A DNA stretch of 64,000 bases from Sitta carolinensis (lineage: Eukaryota; Chordata; Aves; Passeriformes; Sittidae). The position numbers and the translations under genes were made by a program. The stretch spans positions 9,945,501-10,009,500 of the forward strand of contig CM063290.1 of NCBI GenBank assembly GCA_032173965.1. Reading direction: 5' to 3'. Shown here piece by piece: positions 27,461 to 40,087 of the stretch. How positions within the stretch are numbered: the first letter of the stretch is position 1; each line of letters begins with the position of its first letter. The notes beneath the pieces are model-generated. The model made no database searches. It was not told the DNA's origin and saw only the letters and a program-made list of their open reading frames with translations.

Positions 27461-28504
27461 AATTAGAACATGAACAGTGCTGTCTCCTCTCTGCCCCTGG
27501 AGTACTGTGAGGCTAAAAAAGATGGATGTGGGGAATTTTCCCTCAAAAAATCTCGCTCCAAAGCTGTTTCCAAAGAGCCAGGGAAGGGAGCAGCAGTTTC
27601 ATGGTGTGGATTCTTTAAGGTGTTCTTTCTTCCTGGGGCAGTCTGCATAAAGCTGTCTACCTTCTACCAGGCTCTGCCACATCAGCTGGGGCAAGAAATT
27701 TCTGGCTCACAGTGGGGTTTTAATGGATCTGGCACTGGAGGGAAAAGCGGGGGGAAGCAGGGGATGAGGTGAGTTAGGAAAGCTGCCTGTGCTCTATCCT
27801 TCTTTCATGTGCTGGGAATTTAACATACCAAAGGTTTTCCTGGATGATAGTTGGCTGATGAGCCTGAAATAAATGAGACAGCAGCATAGGGAGGTGTGAG
27901 ACCAGCACTGTGGTGGAAGGAGGGGCTCCTGCCCTCTACACTGACACATGGCAGGGCTGGGGAAACGGAGCCCTGATCTCCTGATCCCTGATCTGTGCTC
28001 CTGGGAGCTGGTGTCCTGTATACTGCCTCACCAACAAGGGTTCAGGCAGCACCATTGCCGCCCTGCTTCCAGCTGATCAAGTCAAACACCTTACTGAAGG
28101 AGAAGCAGCAGCACTAAACTGCCTCATGCTCAGCACAGCAGTAAATCCTCCTTGGTTCCCACCTTAGCAAAGCAGCTGTAACCATATAAAATTGCCATTT
28201 TCCTGAATATTTTCTGCCTGCAAGGATCACGTTTGCTGCCTAATGCAATAGACACAGACTGGGACAAAGTAAATTCAGTGACAGCGTAAAGACAGAAGGT
28301 TTTGATAGAACCTGGCTCAATGAAAAACAAATTTGCATGCCATTTAAGAGGTCTTCTGCTTCCTCTAAGTATTGGCTCCAAACGGATATAGAGCAGGACT
28401 CATATGGCAGGATTCTCCCCTTCCTGTCTTAAAAGTATTATGAAAGATTAGTGCCTGCTGTCATCATGGTTTGCAGGCATGTTATTGTTATTAATTATGG
28501 TTAT

Positions 28505-28745
28505 TACTGCAGCGCAGACCTACGCAGCATCTGGCCCACAGGCTGCCTGCGGAGCCGGGCTGCCAGCGCCGGGAGCAGCTCCTTCTGCCCGGACAGCTCG
28601 GGAGCCAAAAGCCCTGCAGCTGCCCGAGCAGCAGGAGCTCACCCGCGCCCCGGCCAGCTGGCTTGGCAGCCAGCACGCCTTGCCAGCCAGCCCGGCCGCA
28701 AGTGGAGCGCTCCTGCCTCCAAACACTGCCTGCTGCCTGCCAGAA
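28505..28745. promoter_or_regulatory. CpG-dense islet (possible unannotated promoter)
   Basis: About 240 GC-rich bases contain roughly 17 CpG dinucleotides by eye, in a region otherwise poor in CpG. It begins abruptly after an AT-rich stretch at 28490. Just past its right edge a plausible donor AAG|GTGGGA occurs at 28749 on the plus strand. Long open frames cross it on both strands (28451-29047 plus, 28491-29219 minus). These follow from high GC and few stops, and show no recognisable domain. It could be the promoter or first exon of a non-coding RNA, or a CpG-rich enhancer. Confidence 0.4.
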
Positions 28746-29219
28746 AAGGTGGGAATCTAGGGGGCACGGGAAAAGGACACGTCCCTTTGGAGAACAGCAG
28801 CCACGCCGGGATGTCTGGCAAAGCTGGGTGTAACACAGGAATGAGTTTTCATGTGTGTTTTCGAGCAATGGATTTAGCTCTGGAAGTTTTGCAGAGACCT
28901 TCTCTTTCATCAGCCTGGGATGCTTGGGAATGCTGGGGGGTTTTATGTGGCATTTTTTGGAGGTGGGGCAGGACTTTGGTATTTTTAGAGTCTCTCCTTC
29001 ATCTCCCCTCTGCTGTCTCTTTGTTTTCTTTCTTTGAAGAAAAGTGAAGAGAAGAAAGGAAAAAGGAAATACTCCAAATGGAAATGGGAGGGCTTGAAAC
29101 TTTGCTGGAAAGCAAAGGAGAAGAAACCTCTCCTGGTGGCCTTTCCCTGGGGGCAGAATGAAAGGAAATGTGTTGAAATCAAAGTACTTGTGGAAATGTA
29201 AATTCCTAGTAAACACCAT

Positions 29220-29480
29220 GGGGGAAGGAGTCTGTGAATATTTAAGTAACTCTACTTAGTTGTATCAACGACGGCTCAGCCCCAGCGGGGAGGAGGAAGG
29301 GGGAGCGGCTACCATCCCTCCGAGCCCTGTGACATGGGACCTACGGCAGGCGATTCATCCCAGGGAACTAATCAGCCCTGCCAGAGAGAGATGCTCCCTG
29401 CTCCATGGGAGTTTCTATTTTTTGCCGTGACTTACAGTCATCTCTGCTCTAAGGGGAATGGCCGAGTGTTAATGAGCATC
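29220..29480. promoter_or_regulatory. Candidate conserved non-coding element
   Basis: TATTTAAGTAACTCTAC, TATCAACGACGGCTCAGC, CATGGGACCTACGGCAGGCG and GAGTGTTAATGAGCATC are interleaved AT-rich motifs and CpG-bearing motifs in unique DNA. The block lies about 500 bases from the CpG islet at 28.5 kb and could belong to the same regulatory unit. Confidence 0.23.
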
Positions 29481-30569
29481 CCTGGATGGGGTGTCTTGGC
29501 TGGCTGTTCTTGACAGCAGGATTCACGAGCCCCACCCTGCCTTGTCACCCCCAGAAGTGGCTGATGGGCCTCAGCAGGACCTTATGTGTCACTCGGACAG
29601 GAGAATTAACAAAGACATTTATTTCTTCCAGAAGAATTATTTGCTGAAAAAACTGCTGCAAGAGCAGCAAGGAGCGGCTCTTTGTAGGAAAGGGTACTTG
29701 CCTTTTGTAGGGAGAGTCCGTGAAGGTCCTTGCCTGAGAATCTGAGGTCCTGGGAGAGAGAGCTTAACAAGCCCAAGGCTTTTGGTAGCACAGTAACTCT
29801 AGCAGGTGATTGCTCAGTAGATGGCTTGTTTGAATTGTGCAGAGCCTGGGAAAACATTCTTATCTAGAAGGATATCTTGGTAGTGAGCATCACAGGTTCA
29901 CAGGTGAATGGGACAGTCCCAAACACCCAGAGTGGAGGGAGCGAGACCCTAGAAACCCTGAAGAGTGAGCAGGCTGTGTCTTGAGCCTGTTGCACCAGTA
30001 CAACAACGAACTGTCACAGACACGGAGTCTGCAAAATTTAAGGCTCAGCCGTGATTGTATACCCAAGGTAATTACAGCAAATTCAGGGATATCTGCTGCC
30101 ACTTAACCCAGAGCAGGTAAAGCCTTTGATTTGGTTTTACATCTCTGTGTCTAGATAGCCTCTTCCCATCAAGCCTTTGGGCAGGAAAATGAGAGAAGAC
30201 CAAATCATAGGATAAAAAGTCAGGACAAAACGATTTATTTTATGCATCCTGAAGACTTCCTTCTTTAGGTCCTGGCCTTGCTATGACTGTGGCAATCCTG
30301 GACCCAGGAGGTCCCAAAGGTGTCCAAAATCCTCTGTGTGATTCCTTCTCCTGGCAGGCAGCACATGAGCTACTTGCTTGACTGGGAACACTGGTCCCAG
30401 GTCCCCTCCAAAGGCAGGGATGGGGAGCTGTGACCAGGGAGGAAGAAGTGATGAGGAGCTCCTCAAACTTGCCCAATTAGTCTGGAGCTGGTAGATTGCA
30501 GAGGGAGACTGTTGCTCAGTCCTCAGCAGCATGGGAGTGTGCTGCAGTTCAAGAGCCTATTAAAGAGCT

Positions 30570-31110
30570 GAGACATACACAGACTTCATTAGCCACATGT
30601 CAGAAAGCACTTTTTACAGTAAATCCTACTTAATAGCCATATGCTAGGAGAGAATTAAATGCTTTTTAGCTCTCAGACAGTTATGTAAACTTGAGAGAGG
30701 AGGAAAAAAAGAGAAAAAGTACCAGCAGAGGAGACTTCAGTACATACCAGTTATTAATGCATTTATCTAGGTCGTTTATTTATTGAAGATATATTTTTTT
30801 TCTGGGACAGGCCTATTAAGTCTGACAGCTTAATCGACACCCAATGGGAAAAATGTCATTTTAAAAAGTAGTTAGACTCCCATTGATTTCAATATAAACT
30901 CCATTTTTTATTTTGTATTTTTCTTCAGCCATCACAGCCAACTTGACAGACTCATTAACAAGATACTAAACTGCCCCACTCTTTTTTTGAGGACAATAAA
31001 TTACTATGGAGAAAGCTGCTGTTGTCTTAACAGATGCTTTTCACAGTGTAAACATCCCTTGACTGATAAGCAGAGAGGGAAGAAGCGTGCAAACTCGCCT
31101 TTTCATGCTA
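30570..31110. promoter_or_regulatory. Candidate conserved non-coding element, AT-rich
   Basis: A long AT-rich unique block with dense homeobox-like motifs: TTATTAATGCATTTATC near 30751, CTTAATCGACACCCAATGGG near 30829, and CTCATTAACAAG. The sharp change from the flanks and the absence of repeats recall vertebrate conserved elements. The segment CCCATTGATTTCAATA near 30890 also resembles an ancient amniote repeat motif, so part may be an exapted repeat. Confidence 0.28.
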
Positions 31111-32839
31111 AATAAATAACAGGGCTGGAGAACTGGCACTGAAATCAATGCTGTTTTGCTCTGCAAAGAATGCTGCACTGGAGAACAGGATGGTTTAGGA
31201 GATGGATAATGGGCTACAGAGAGTTTGCTTGGTTGTGGTTTGCCATGTTAATCCATCTGACGGTGGGGGAGAGGAGCTCTGTGGCTGATGAGGGCTGTGG
31301 TGTGGGGCTGCGTGGCCCCACCTTGCTTTGGCATGGTCAGAGTGGGTCTGTGCCCTGCCAGGCCCCTTCATCCAGTAAGGCTGTGTAAGGCTTGCAGCAG
31401 GAGCTGGCTAACCTGCAGCTCAGAGCCCGAAGAGACCAGCCCAAGGTGATGCTGGCTGGTGGCTAGAGGCCAAACTGTCTCCTGCTGTCACATCGTGTGG
31501 CACAGGGGAACCCCTGCCAGCCACAGCACTGTCTGCATCCAGGCATTTGCCAGGATTCAGGGTTAACTGATGGCAGTTCTCTGCTGGTATGTGGGTGAGA
31601 AACTCACATCTGTGCACCAGGGAAGAGACTGGGAGCCACAGAGTTCATAAGCAAGGGCCAGAGGTAATTTGCCAGCACAGAGCTGGGCTTTCTGAATGTC
31701 CACTCCAGAAGAGATGGGGATGACAGACCTGCAGGTGTCTCTTCATGAATACCAGCTCCACCTGGGCAGGGACACAGGGAAATGGCCAAGCACATGGGGA
31801 TGCAAGTGGTGGTCAACATCATCTGGCTTGTTTCAACTCCTCTCTGAGTTCTCTCCATGACAGGTATTTAAGGCTGAGTTCCCCCTTTGAGAGCAGCAGC
31901 TCCAGCCAAGGTGGTGTCATGAGACACCATTTCCAAGGATGGCAGCACCCTCTTTCCCAAAGAACAGATGCCTGCAGACAGCAACACTGGCATGGGTTAT
32001 CTCTGAGGGTTATCTTATTCACCTGTGAATCACTGACCAAGGCTTGCAGTGCACCCTCATCTTTACATTGAGTCCTGCTGGGCTGTTTTGGTTGGTTCTT
32101 ACTTTTCAACCACAAATAAAGGGGCAGAGGTTTTGGTTTAAAACTGAGATTTTGCCAGGCAAGGCAGTCTGAGAGGGACAGTTCTGGGTCATGGCAGCTT
32201 TATCCCTGCCTAACAAGATGGTCCTGGCTGTTGTCACACCTATGGCATTTGATGCTGGGGTAGCACCAGAATGTCACAACTCCTGTTGTCCTCCAATGCC
32301 TGGAACACTGCCAGGGACAGACATTTGTTATGCTCAAAGCCTCTCAAGGACTGTCACACTGGGGCAGCAAGCAGGAAACAACAGAGTTAAGTTTTTCTGT
32401 AATTCTACTTAATGCTTGTATTTGATCCTGCACAGGATCCTTTTCTTACAACCACCACATCCAGGTCTTCTCCCGTGGGTGCTTCCTCAAAATCCTTACT
32501 ATCTGCAGCATTGAGTCAGAAAGTTCCTGGTTTTCCTGGCATCCCCTTTCTTCCTCCCCCTCAAAGCAGCCCTCCCCATCTACACATTCCCAGCTCAGAG
32601 CACTGCATTAATGCTCCATTTTATTGCATGCTCTTAATGACGCATCTGCAGATACTTCCCCTCTCTAACTGAGCAAATTCTTGCTGGGATGGAAATTTTA
32701 AAATGAGAGTCAGATTGTTTCCACATCACAAGGCACAGCCAGGCTTTAAATACGACAAAATTCCTGAAATCCGTTATCCTGTCACCTAAGTATTTAAATA
32801 ATTAACTACAGAAACATCCCACAGGCTTGGCTGAGAAGG

Positions 32840-33120
32840 CGAGAGTGTTTGCATACTAATTGATCACTAAATGCAAAGCAAACAGCTCATGGATCTGTCA
32901 ATAATTACTTTAGAAGAGGCAGCCGTGGTCACTAAAATGAACTTAATCTACTCAAAGACTCAGCAGCACTTGCAGGTGTAAGCACCGGCTCCGGCTGTTC
33001 ACTTTAATGACTTTATTATTTCAATGTCATTAACCCTGTTCCTCTCCAAGTTCTGCTAATGGGCACGCACATAACCAGCCTTTGCTACTGAATCATTCTC
33101 CCACTTCTTTATTTATTCCT
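32840..33120. promoter_or_regulatory. Candidate conserved regulatory element with paired POU-like sites
   Basis: TTTGCAT (32848-32854) and ATGCAAA (32871-32877) form an inverted pair around ACTAATTGATCACT. This resembles octamer/POU half-sites flanking a homeodomain core (TAATTGAT). More homeobox-type cores follow (CAATAATTAC, TTTAATGACTTTATTATTTC). No repeat or ORF explains the block. Regulatory function is inferred. Confidence 0.3.
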
Positions 33121-33181
33121 TTCACTCTGTGGGGGCTGCAATTGCTTTCTATATCTATGCACACACATATATTGATCTTCT

Positions 33182-33224
33182 CTTTCTTTTTTTTTTTTTT
33201 TTCTTTTCTTTTTTTTTTTTTTTT
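33182..33224 (+). repeat. Poly-T tract with C interruptions
   Basis: A T-rich run of 43 bases broken by single C residues. It follows TCTTCTCTTTC and precedes ATTTAATTAG. Confidence 0.9.
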
Positions 33225-35624
33225 CATTTAATTAGAACTGAAAGGACAATTTTCTTGCTGAAGGTGGCAATCAGAGGAAGGCACGGTTCATTTCCGAGGG
33301 CTCCCACCTCCAGATCCCCAGCACATGCTGTGCATTCTGGGCTCCCTTACATAAGGGCACATCAGAGCGAGGAAATGAGCCTGGCTGCTGTTTAACTGTT
33401 GGGATGCTACTGCAGATCTTTTCTAGGAGCCTGGGATGCTGAAACAAAGCCAGAGCATCTTCAGAGCATGTTCCTTCCTGAATCCATCATGCCCTGGCTC
33501 CAGGTCCCCCCACTGCATGTCTCTCCAGGACCTTGTCTGAACCATCCCAAATCACACTTGTTCTCTGTCCAGCTTCTCTCTTCTATCCCCTTCTTTCCCT
33601 GATGCCCCAAAGCCCCTGCATCATCTTGTATTCAAAATGCTGCCCTGTCTGTACCAAACCCCTTGGATTTGCTCAAGGGAGGCAGCTGTCTCGGCTTCTC
33701 TGGGTCCTCCCTGCCTCTCGGCTTCCCTGGCACACAGTGGCGGTTTGCTGCAGCCTCCGTTAATGAGGACTGGTGCAGGGGACTCTGAAGCTCCCTTAAT
33801 AAAAGTCTCCCTGGGACTGACCCAAATCCATCTCAGAACTCCAGGGGCAGATGTTTTTCAGGATTTTCTGTGAAATGACATGTCAGCAGCTGTGTTCACA
33901 CCGTTCCCAGGTGGGAGATGAGTGTGGTAGGGCAGTGACTGAAGTGAGACAGATAATTTTACACTTTCTGGATATTACTTGAGTAAAAGGAGGATGGATG
34001 TGAATAGAAGGAGATCTTGGTCTACAGGGAGCTTTCCAGACTCCCTGAGCTCTGCTGAGCACTAATAATGCCCTTCAGTGTGCACATACAGGTGAGGAGT
34101 ACACAGACTCCCCTGCTGCCTCCAGCCTCAGTGTCTCTGCACCCCATGGCCAGGTGAAGATGACCCCTTTCCTTTTTTCTTGCTGGGACAGCGGATCTTT
34201 CAAGCAGCCACCACTGCATTTATGCAGCACATAAGACTCCTAGGCTGTGATGGGCAAAGATGGGAATTTCACTTCATGATCTCTTTAAAAATATTAGTGT
34301 TTCTGCATTAAGCAATGACCCCTCACTGCCTTGGCTCAAAACCCTTGTTTAGTCCAAATTCTAGCAGGATGGAGGACCAGACTCACCCTTTTCAAAGTCA
34401 GTCAGCTGTAAGATGGAAGGAAAGCTACCCTGCAGGCATCTCAGCATTGCCTGGAGGTGGTGGTGGTGTTTCTTTGAAGCACTTGAAGTCACACATCCCC
34501 CAGAGTGGGACAGGCATGGCAGCCAGCTCTGACTCTGTCATCCCCAGCCCTCTCGAGGATGAAGCAGCGATGGGGATTGCTCCTTTTAACCCAGAGTACA
34601 GAGCTTCTCGCTAGGAGTGTGAAAAAGTGCCTCGTAGGAGGATTATTTTCCTTGGCATTAAGCTTGAATAAACAGGCAGAGGACACCGGGTGAGGGATGG
34701 AGGGTGCTGAGCTCAGACACACGCTAATGAATGTGGCATCCTTGAGTGTGTGAAGGAAGGGAAGGCAGACAGAGCTGTCTGTGTGGGAGGCCTCAGCACT
34801 GGCAGTACACTAATCAGTACAGCCTCTGCCTCAGCCCTGCTATTGCTCAACCCATTAGTTGAGCTGTTATCACAAAACTTTCTCATAGCCCACCCCTTTG
34901 GTGGTTCTGGCTCAAAAAAAAAGGCAACCCTTGGTCTTCCTCAGAGTATCCTGCTTACAAGATCCCCTGTGACCAAAGGGGGACTGCTTCCACGTCCACC
35001 AGTTGCATCCTACATCCCACTGTCCAAATTGCAGCCCCGTTAATCCAGTCTCTTTTGCCAAGTCATGTGGCGCAAATATTTATTGAGCCCCTTTGCTCAG
35101 GGCATCTTCTTCTATTAGAGATTGAAATAATTTAAAATATCAGGTCCACTTTCCTTGTTTTGTGGGGTAAGGGGGTGATTTGTGTTGCTGTCACAAGTCC
35201 CTCTGTTGTCTGTTGCCAGCAACGTCCCAGCCTCTCTGTCCCTTGTGCCCATGTGTTGTGTGTGCTGGTTTGCAGCCTTTTTCCTCCTTTGCTGCATTAA
35301 TCAGTGAGGTAGGAACTAGAAGGCTGGATACAGCTTTTTTTAACAATCCCTGCCACCCCTCCACTACCAGTGTCTTTGACTTCATGATTTATTTCTTTTC
35401 AGGAGTGAGCTAGACTGTGAAATCACTTTGAAGTTTTGCTCCTGAGAGGAAACATCAGGAAAGTATTAATACAACCAATTTTTTTTTTTCTGTGCTAGAG
35501 GTAAAAAAGAAAACCAAGGCAGAAATAAGAAGAGCTCCTGCAGAGTTGTTTACTCTAGATTAAACTGTCCTAGACTCTCCAGATCTTAACAGCTTTAGCT
35601 GAGGAACAGGCTGAAAGTGATTAA

Positions 35625-35770
35625 TTTATAAGGTGACAAATATAACTTGCAGGCAAGAGGCAATTTGACTGTTCGGCTGGGAGCGAAGAGGCTGTAAACA
35701 GGTTGTTTCACCCTGTGAACAATATATTTGCTTTCATGTTGGGGATAAAATTCAAAGCTTTGGATACCTT
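35625..35770. promoter_or_regulatory. Candidate conserved non-coding element
   Basis: Unique block with GACTGTTCGGCTGGGAGCGA, then a CTGTAAACAGG forkhead-like site and GTGAACAATAT (SOX-like). Regulatory role inferred only. Confidence 0.2.
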
Positions 35771-38700
35771 GGGCTTTGGTATCTAACCCAGAGCTTTTTG
35801 GCCATAGTTTTACTGGTCTTGTTGACAGTCTTTTACCAGCTGATGGACATTCATAGCTCTGTGTGGCCTGAAGGTCACAGCACCCCCTGGGAACTGCTGC
35901 AACGAGTGGTTCAGCCAAAACTCTGCTGGGTCGTTGTGCTCAGGGGGGCAGGGGAACATTCAGAGGGAAGGCACATCCAGGGGAATGTAGCCATGTGTCT
36001 GTTGCACCCATCTGCCCCAGTGGGGGCTGGAGCTGCATTCCGGGTGCAGGCACAGTTACCTGTCTCACAAGTTCTCTGAAAAAAACCAGATGATCTCTCA
36101 GGACTAACAACATTAATTGTGCCTGGATGAAAGCAGACACACACTGCTTAATTTATTCTTCCTATATTGCTGTTGATTGCTTGTTATTCTATTACCCCCC
36201 CACTGGATAGATCTTGTACTCAATTATTACACTGATGACCCGCCTTTGCTGCTAATGTGACACTCTTGTTTCCTCTTCACTACAACAGCCTCTGAAATAA
36301 CATAATGCCTCAGTTCTGTGCAGCAGCACATGGGGCTGGGCGTGCTGTGGTTCTCACAGGCTGGAGCCAAGCGATTCCTGCAGCAAGAGACAATCCTGTG
36401 CCTTTGGCTTAATGAAGTATTTTGTGAGCTGGAGTTGTCTCTGCTGCCGTCCCCAGGCCCTGTGTTTTGACCAGGCACCAGAGGCTTGAGAATTATTGAT
36501 CTGGGTAAGCTGGGGAGTTGTGAATAAGGTTTCTCCCTCCAACAAGAGGAGGGATCTCATGGAGATATATGAAGGCATTGGCTCGCTCCTTGTAGCTACT
36601 GCAGCTTTCCCATATGTCTTCCTGTTAAAATGTGCAAGACAAGAATTAGAGGAAGGCTGAGGGCTGCAGGAGACAAAAATCTGGCAACTCACAACCAGGA
36701 TGTGGGATGCCTTTGTAGCCCAGCACATCAGACGATGGGGTGCGACACAGCCTTGTGTTCTTCCTGACCATAACTTGGGTGATCACCCCTTCCCACCCAC
36801 AGCTGTGACACGATATCTTTAGTGCAGCGAGATGGGAGTATTGGTCTGCCTCCCAGAGCCCTTGTCTTAACCTTCTGCATGGTCTGGCCAGGCTCAGTAG
36901 GGAAGAGAGTCACAAACACACAATCTGAATGAGACTTGGAGGAGTCAGCTCTGCAGAGCAGAACGTGCTCATCCTGCCACAGTGATTTGCCTGTCTTGAG
37001 CTGTCCAGTGAGCATCTTGGGTCCGGGGTGCTTTCATTCCTTTTTGTGCTCTCTCTGGAGCTTTGTCTCTAATGCCTGCAAGTGTCTGGCAGTTCCCTTG
37101 CACCTTCATTGCTGCTGTGCCCATGCATAAGGAATATGCTGGAAATGGCTTGTTTGACCCAAAACTGTGCCTGGAACAGACAGATATGGAAGAGTGAGAG
37201 GCTGGTCCTCTGCAGAAAGGTTCAGAATCACTTTGACCTGACCCTGCTCCAAGCAGACCCACAGTCCCTCCACTCAGCCTGAGTGAAGAACTGTTGCTCC
37301 CTGTGCAAGAAGGGCCTGTGTGGTTTTCCCTTTCTCACTGCCTCCTTCATCACTGATGTATTTCAAAACAAGAGTTTTCACATTTAATTTTTGTCAGTTT
37401 CAGGGAAAACCCCATCCTAAAGGCTCCAGTTCTCTCTCTCAATAGCTTTGTTTATATCACTGGCTGAAAAAAGGCTTCCACAAGCCAGGCTCCATCTTGT
37501 CTCCTAATAAAAAATTTCAAAGAAACTGGTTTGAGGGAGGTTCCTGAAACCTGCTACATCTCCAGGACTTAGCAACTTTGCTCTCTGATAAAGCCAGTGC
37601 TCAGGATGGTTTTTCCGAGCTCTGAGTGTTGCAGGGCCATTGGAGAGACCCCATGCAGGGGTGGGGAATGTCTTCTTCCCTGAACTGGAAAACATAAAAG
37701 CAAATTATTCACAAAACTCAGCCTCTGAATGGCAGCTAAAGGCTATGCTGGGGCAGATCCTTCCAAACCATGGCCAAACCCCATTAAATGAGCCTCCTTC
37801 TGCTGCCAGCAGTGTTTTATCAGCTCCATGAATTCATGATCCAGGGCTCGCTCTTGGCCTTTGGCGATGACTGTGCGTCTGACTGCTCAGCCCCTGGGGC
37901 ATCCCTACTGCTCTTCCAGAGTTTCTCCCATGGACCAACAAATAAAACATCCCTGGTGCTAACAACTGATCTTGGAGATGTTTTATTCCCCCTTCACATA
38001 ATGTCCTGGTTTCTCATAAACACAGGAGAATGCAGCCTCCAGTTATGCGTGGTACAGGAGTGCCATTAGGGCAGCCAGCGCAGGCATCGAGCAGCAGGCA
38101 ATTTAGGATGATAGTGTGCTAAAACAGTTGAACAACCCACAGTCAATTCAAAAGCTTTCTGGCAGCTCTGCCTTCATTTTGGAGATTTCTGTCTTACAGA
38201 CCTATATAAGAGTGGATCAGTAGAGATAAATTGGATAGCAGCTCTGCCTAATGTGTCAGCAAGGCTAGATTACAGTTTTCAGATGCTTTGTAATGCTTGG
38301 TGGTGCTCTCAGAGGTTTCTCCGAGGTCCTGAAGGAGGCTTTTGTGAGGCTTTGCCCAGAGCATGGGGGCCAGAGGGGAGCAGCCTATTCCAGTGCTGAG
38401 TTTCATGGTGGTGGTTTCAGGCTGTTCTGTACCAGATGCTGCCTTGTCCCTGTCTGGCTGTCCCAGCTGTCTGTTCCCCAAATTACTCTGTGGGCACTGG
38501 AAAGAGAAAGGGGTCTGTCAGAGCACAAGGAGGACTTCAGGCTTGGTGCTATCTCCCAATTTCTCCCTGAAGACATCGTTCTTCCTCCTCGACTGCATGT
38601 GAAGCAGAGGAAGGACCCTTGTGAATTTCTCCCGTTTGAAGTCCTGAGAAGCAGCCAGCTGCCTCCAGTGTGGGCGAGCCTGCCTTGGTGCTTCTACAAT

Positions 38701-40059
38701 TCCCTGTGATCCTCACCCTCCTCTCTGATCTTGTCCAGAAGCCACCACCGCTTGTTAACTACAGCATCTTTGCATCCTGCTGCTCAGCATCACCTGGCTC
38801 TGATATGCAGAAATTCACAGTAGAGGATATCTGTGAGCACATTCCTTTCTGCCCATAAACACAGGTATTTTTCCCTTTAAATCATGACTATATGAACTCC
38901 ATTCTATTTACTCCATTACCCACAGACAAATTGTAAAATGATAGCTCTGTACTTCAGCTGGAAGGCTGTGCTTTGAGCTGCTTCTGCAGCTCAGAAACTC
39001 TTATTAATGCTGTGCTGTGAAGGGAAGGCTTGGGGACCAGGGAACGTGTGATTATTCAGGATAAAAATGATGGGAAATGCTCCAAGAGGAATGCACTAAA
39101 ACGGCCCCCCAGCCTATGAAACACCGGGATTAGGGGGTTGTATTGAAGCTACTCAGTTTAAACCTTATTTGCCACTCTAGGGGATTTTGCTCACTTTCCT
39201 GATTTAATCCACTTACTTTTAGAGGCAGACTGGCAGATGGACAGGGACTGACCCCTCTCTCACTCCTCACCCCCTTATCTGCTGACTTCTGTCTGTCTGA
39301 CACCATCATTTTGTGGCCTCTGCCTGCATTTTTTAAGGTGTTCAAAGTTGTTCTTTGAGAGATAAATCCTCCTGCAGTTTAACAGAAAAATCTGAAATAG
39401 TTCTGGCTGGAGCAGGGATTAATAGCAAACCCTTATTAATTTTCTCCTCAATGCTCAAATCAGACCTTTCCTGCTGTTCCTGTGAAGTGTTGCCCATCCT
39501 GCCCCTGCAGACCCATCCTCTGCAGAAGGACACTTCTGGCTTCAACCTGCCCTGGGAATTGAGGAGAATCCTCTGACTGAGCAGGGGCTGCTCTGGGGAT
39601 GACTGGAGACCACATGGGATATAGGAAGCAAAACTGCCCCATCTGCCCTGAAAATTTCCCATCATTATGCATTTCATCTGTTTGTCCTAAAAGCACTCAC
39701 ATACCTGGATGGAAACATCCTTGTGCATATTTACTTTGTTAATATGCTTGTTTTTATCAAAATGCACTAACTGAACGTTAAGTTGTGTTTACCACTCCTC
39801 TGGAGACGTTTTGCAAACTGCCTAGCAGTAATCTGGTCTCTAGCTGTAATCAAAATGGGAATCCCCAGAAAAATCTATGAAAGATGGTATCTGGGGTCTG
39901 AACTGGCAGGTAATGGAGCCTTCAGAGCTAATAACTTCATGCCCTTTTGTTGACTGGCAGCTTCAAAATTGAATGTCTCTGGTTGTTGCTCCTGGGAGCA
40001 GAGCTTCCTGTGGCTGTTCCTCGGCAAACAGTGATTAAACTGCAGCTTTATGCTGCCAG

Positions 40060-40087
40060 AAAAAAAAAAAAAAAAAAAAAAAAAAAA
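40060..40087 (+). repeat. Poly-A tract (28 A), preceded by ATTAAA
   Basis: A pure run of 28 A. An ATTAAA hexamer lies about 21 bases upstream (near 40034-40039), the spacing of a processed transcript end. It could be the tail of a retroposed transcript or a chance A-run. No clear target-site duplication is seen. Confidence 0.9.

Larger units (their letters stand above)
17181..28500. other. Intergenic DNA with two SINE-like relics
   Basis: Unique DNA apart from the repeat relics at 20.2 and 27.4 kb and the ATCC run at 25.6 kb. AT-rich stretches at 22.7-22.95 kb and 24.8-25.05 kb hold TAAT-type motifs and might be weakly conserved elements. Open frames up to 142 codons show no domain. Confidence 0.65.

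Noticed and set aside
28491..29219. 242-codon minus-strand frame, the longest in the window, and the overlapping 198-codon plus-strand frame
   Set aside because: Both cross the CpG-dense islet, where stop codons are rare. Composition is low-complexity and no known domain or splice support is visible.
32424..32439. GATCCTG-CA-CAGGATC palindrome
   Set aside because: A 16-base palindrome of this kind is expected by chance in a window this size and has no supporting context.
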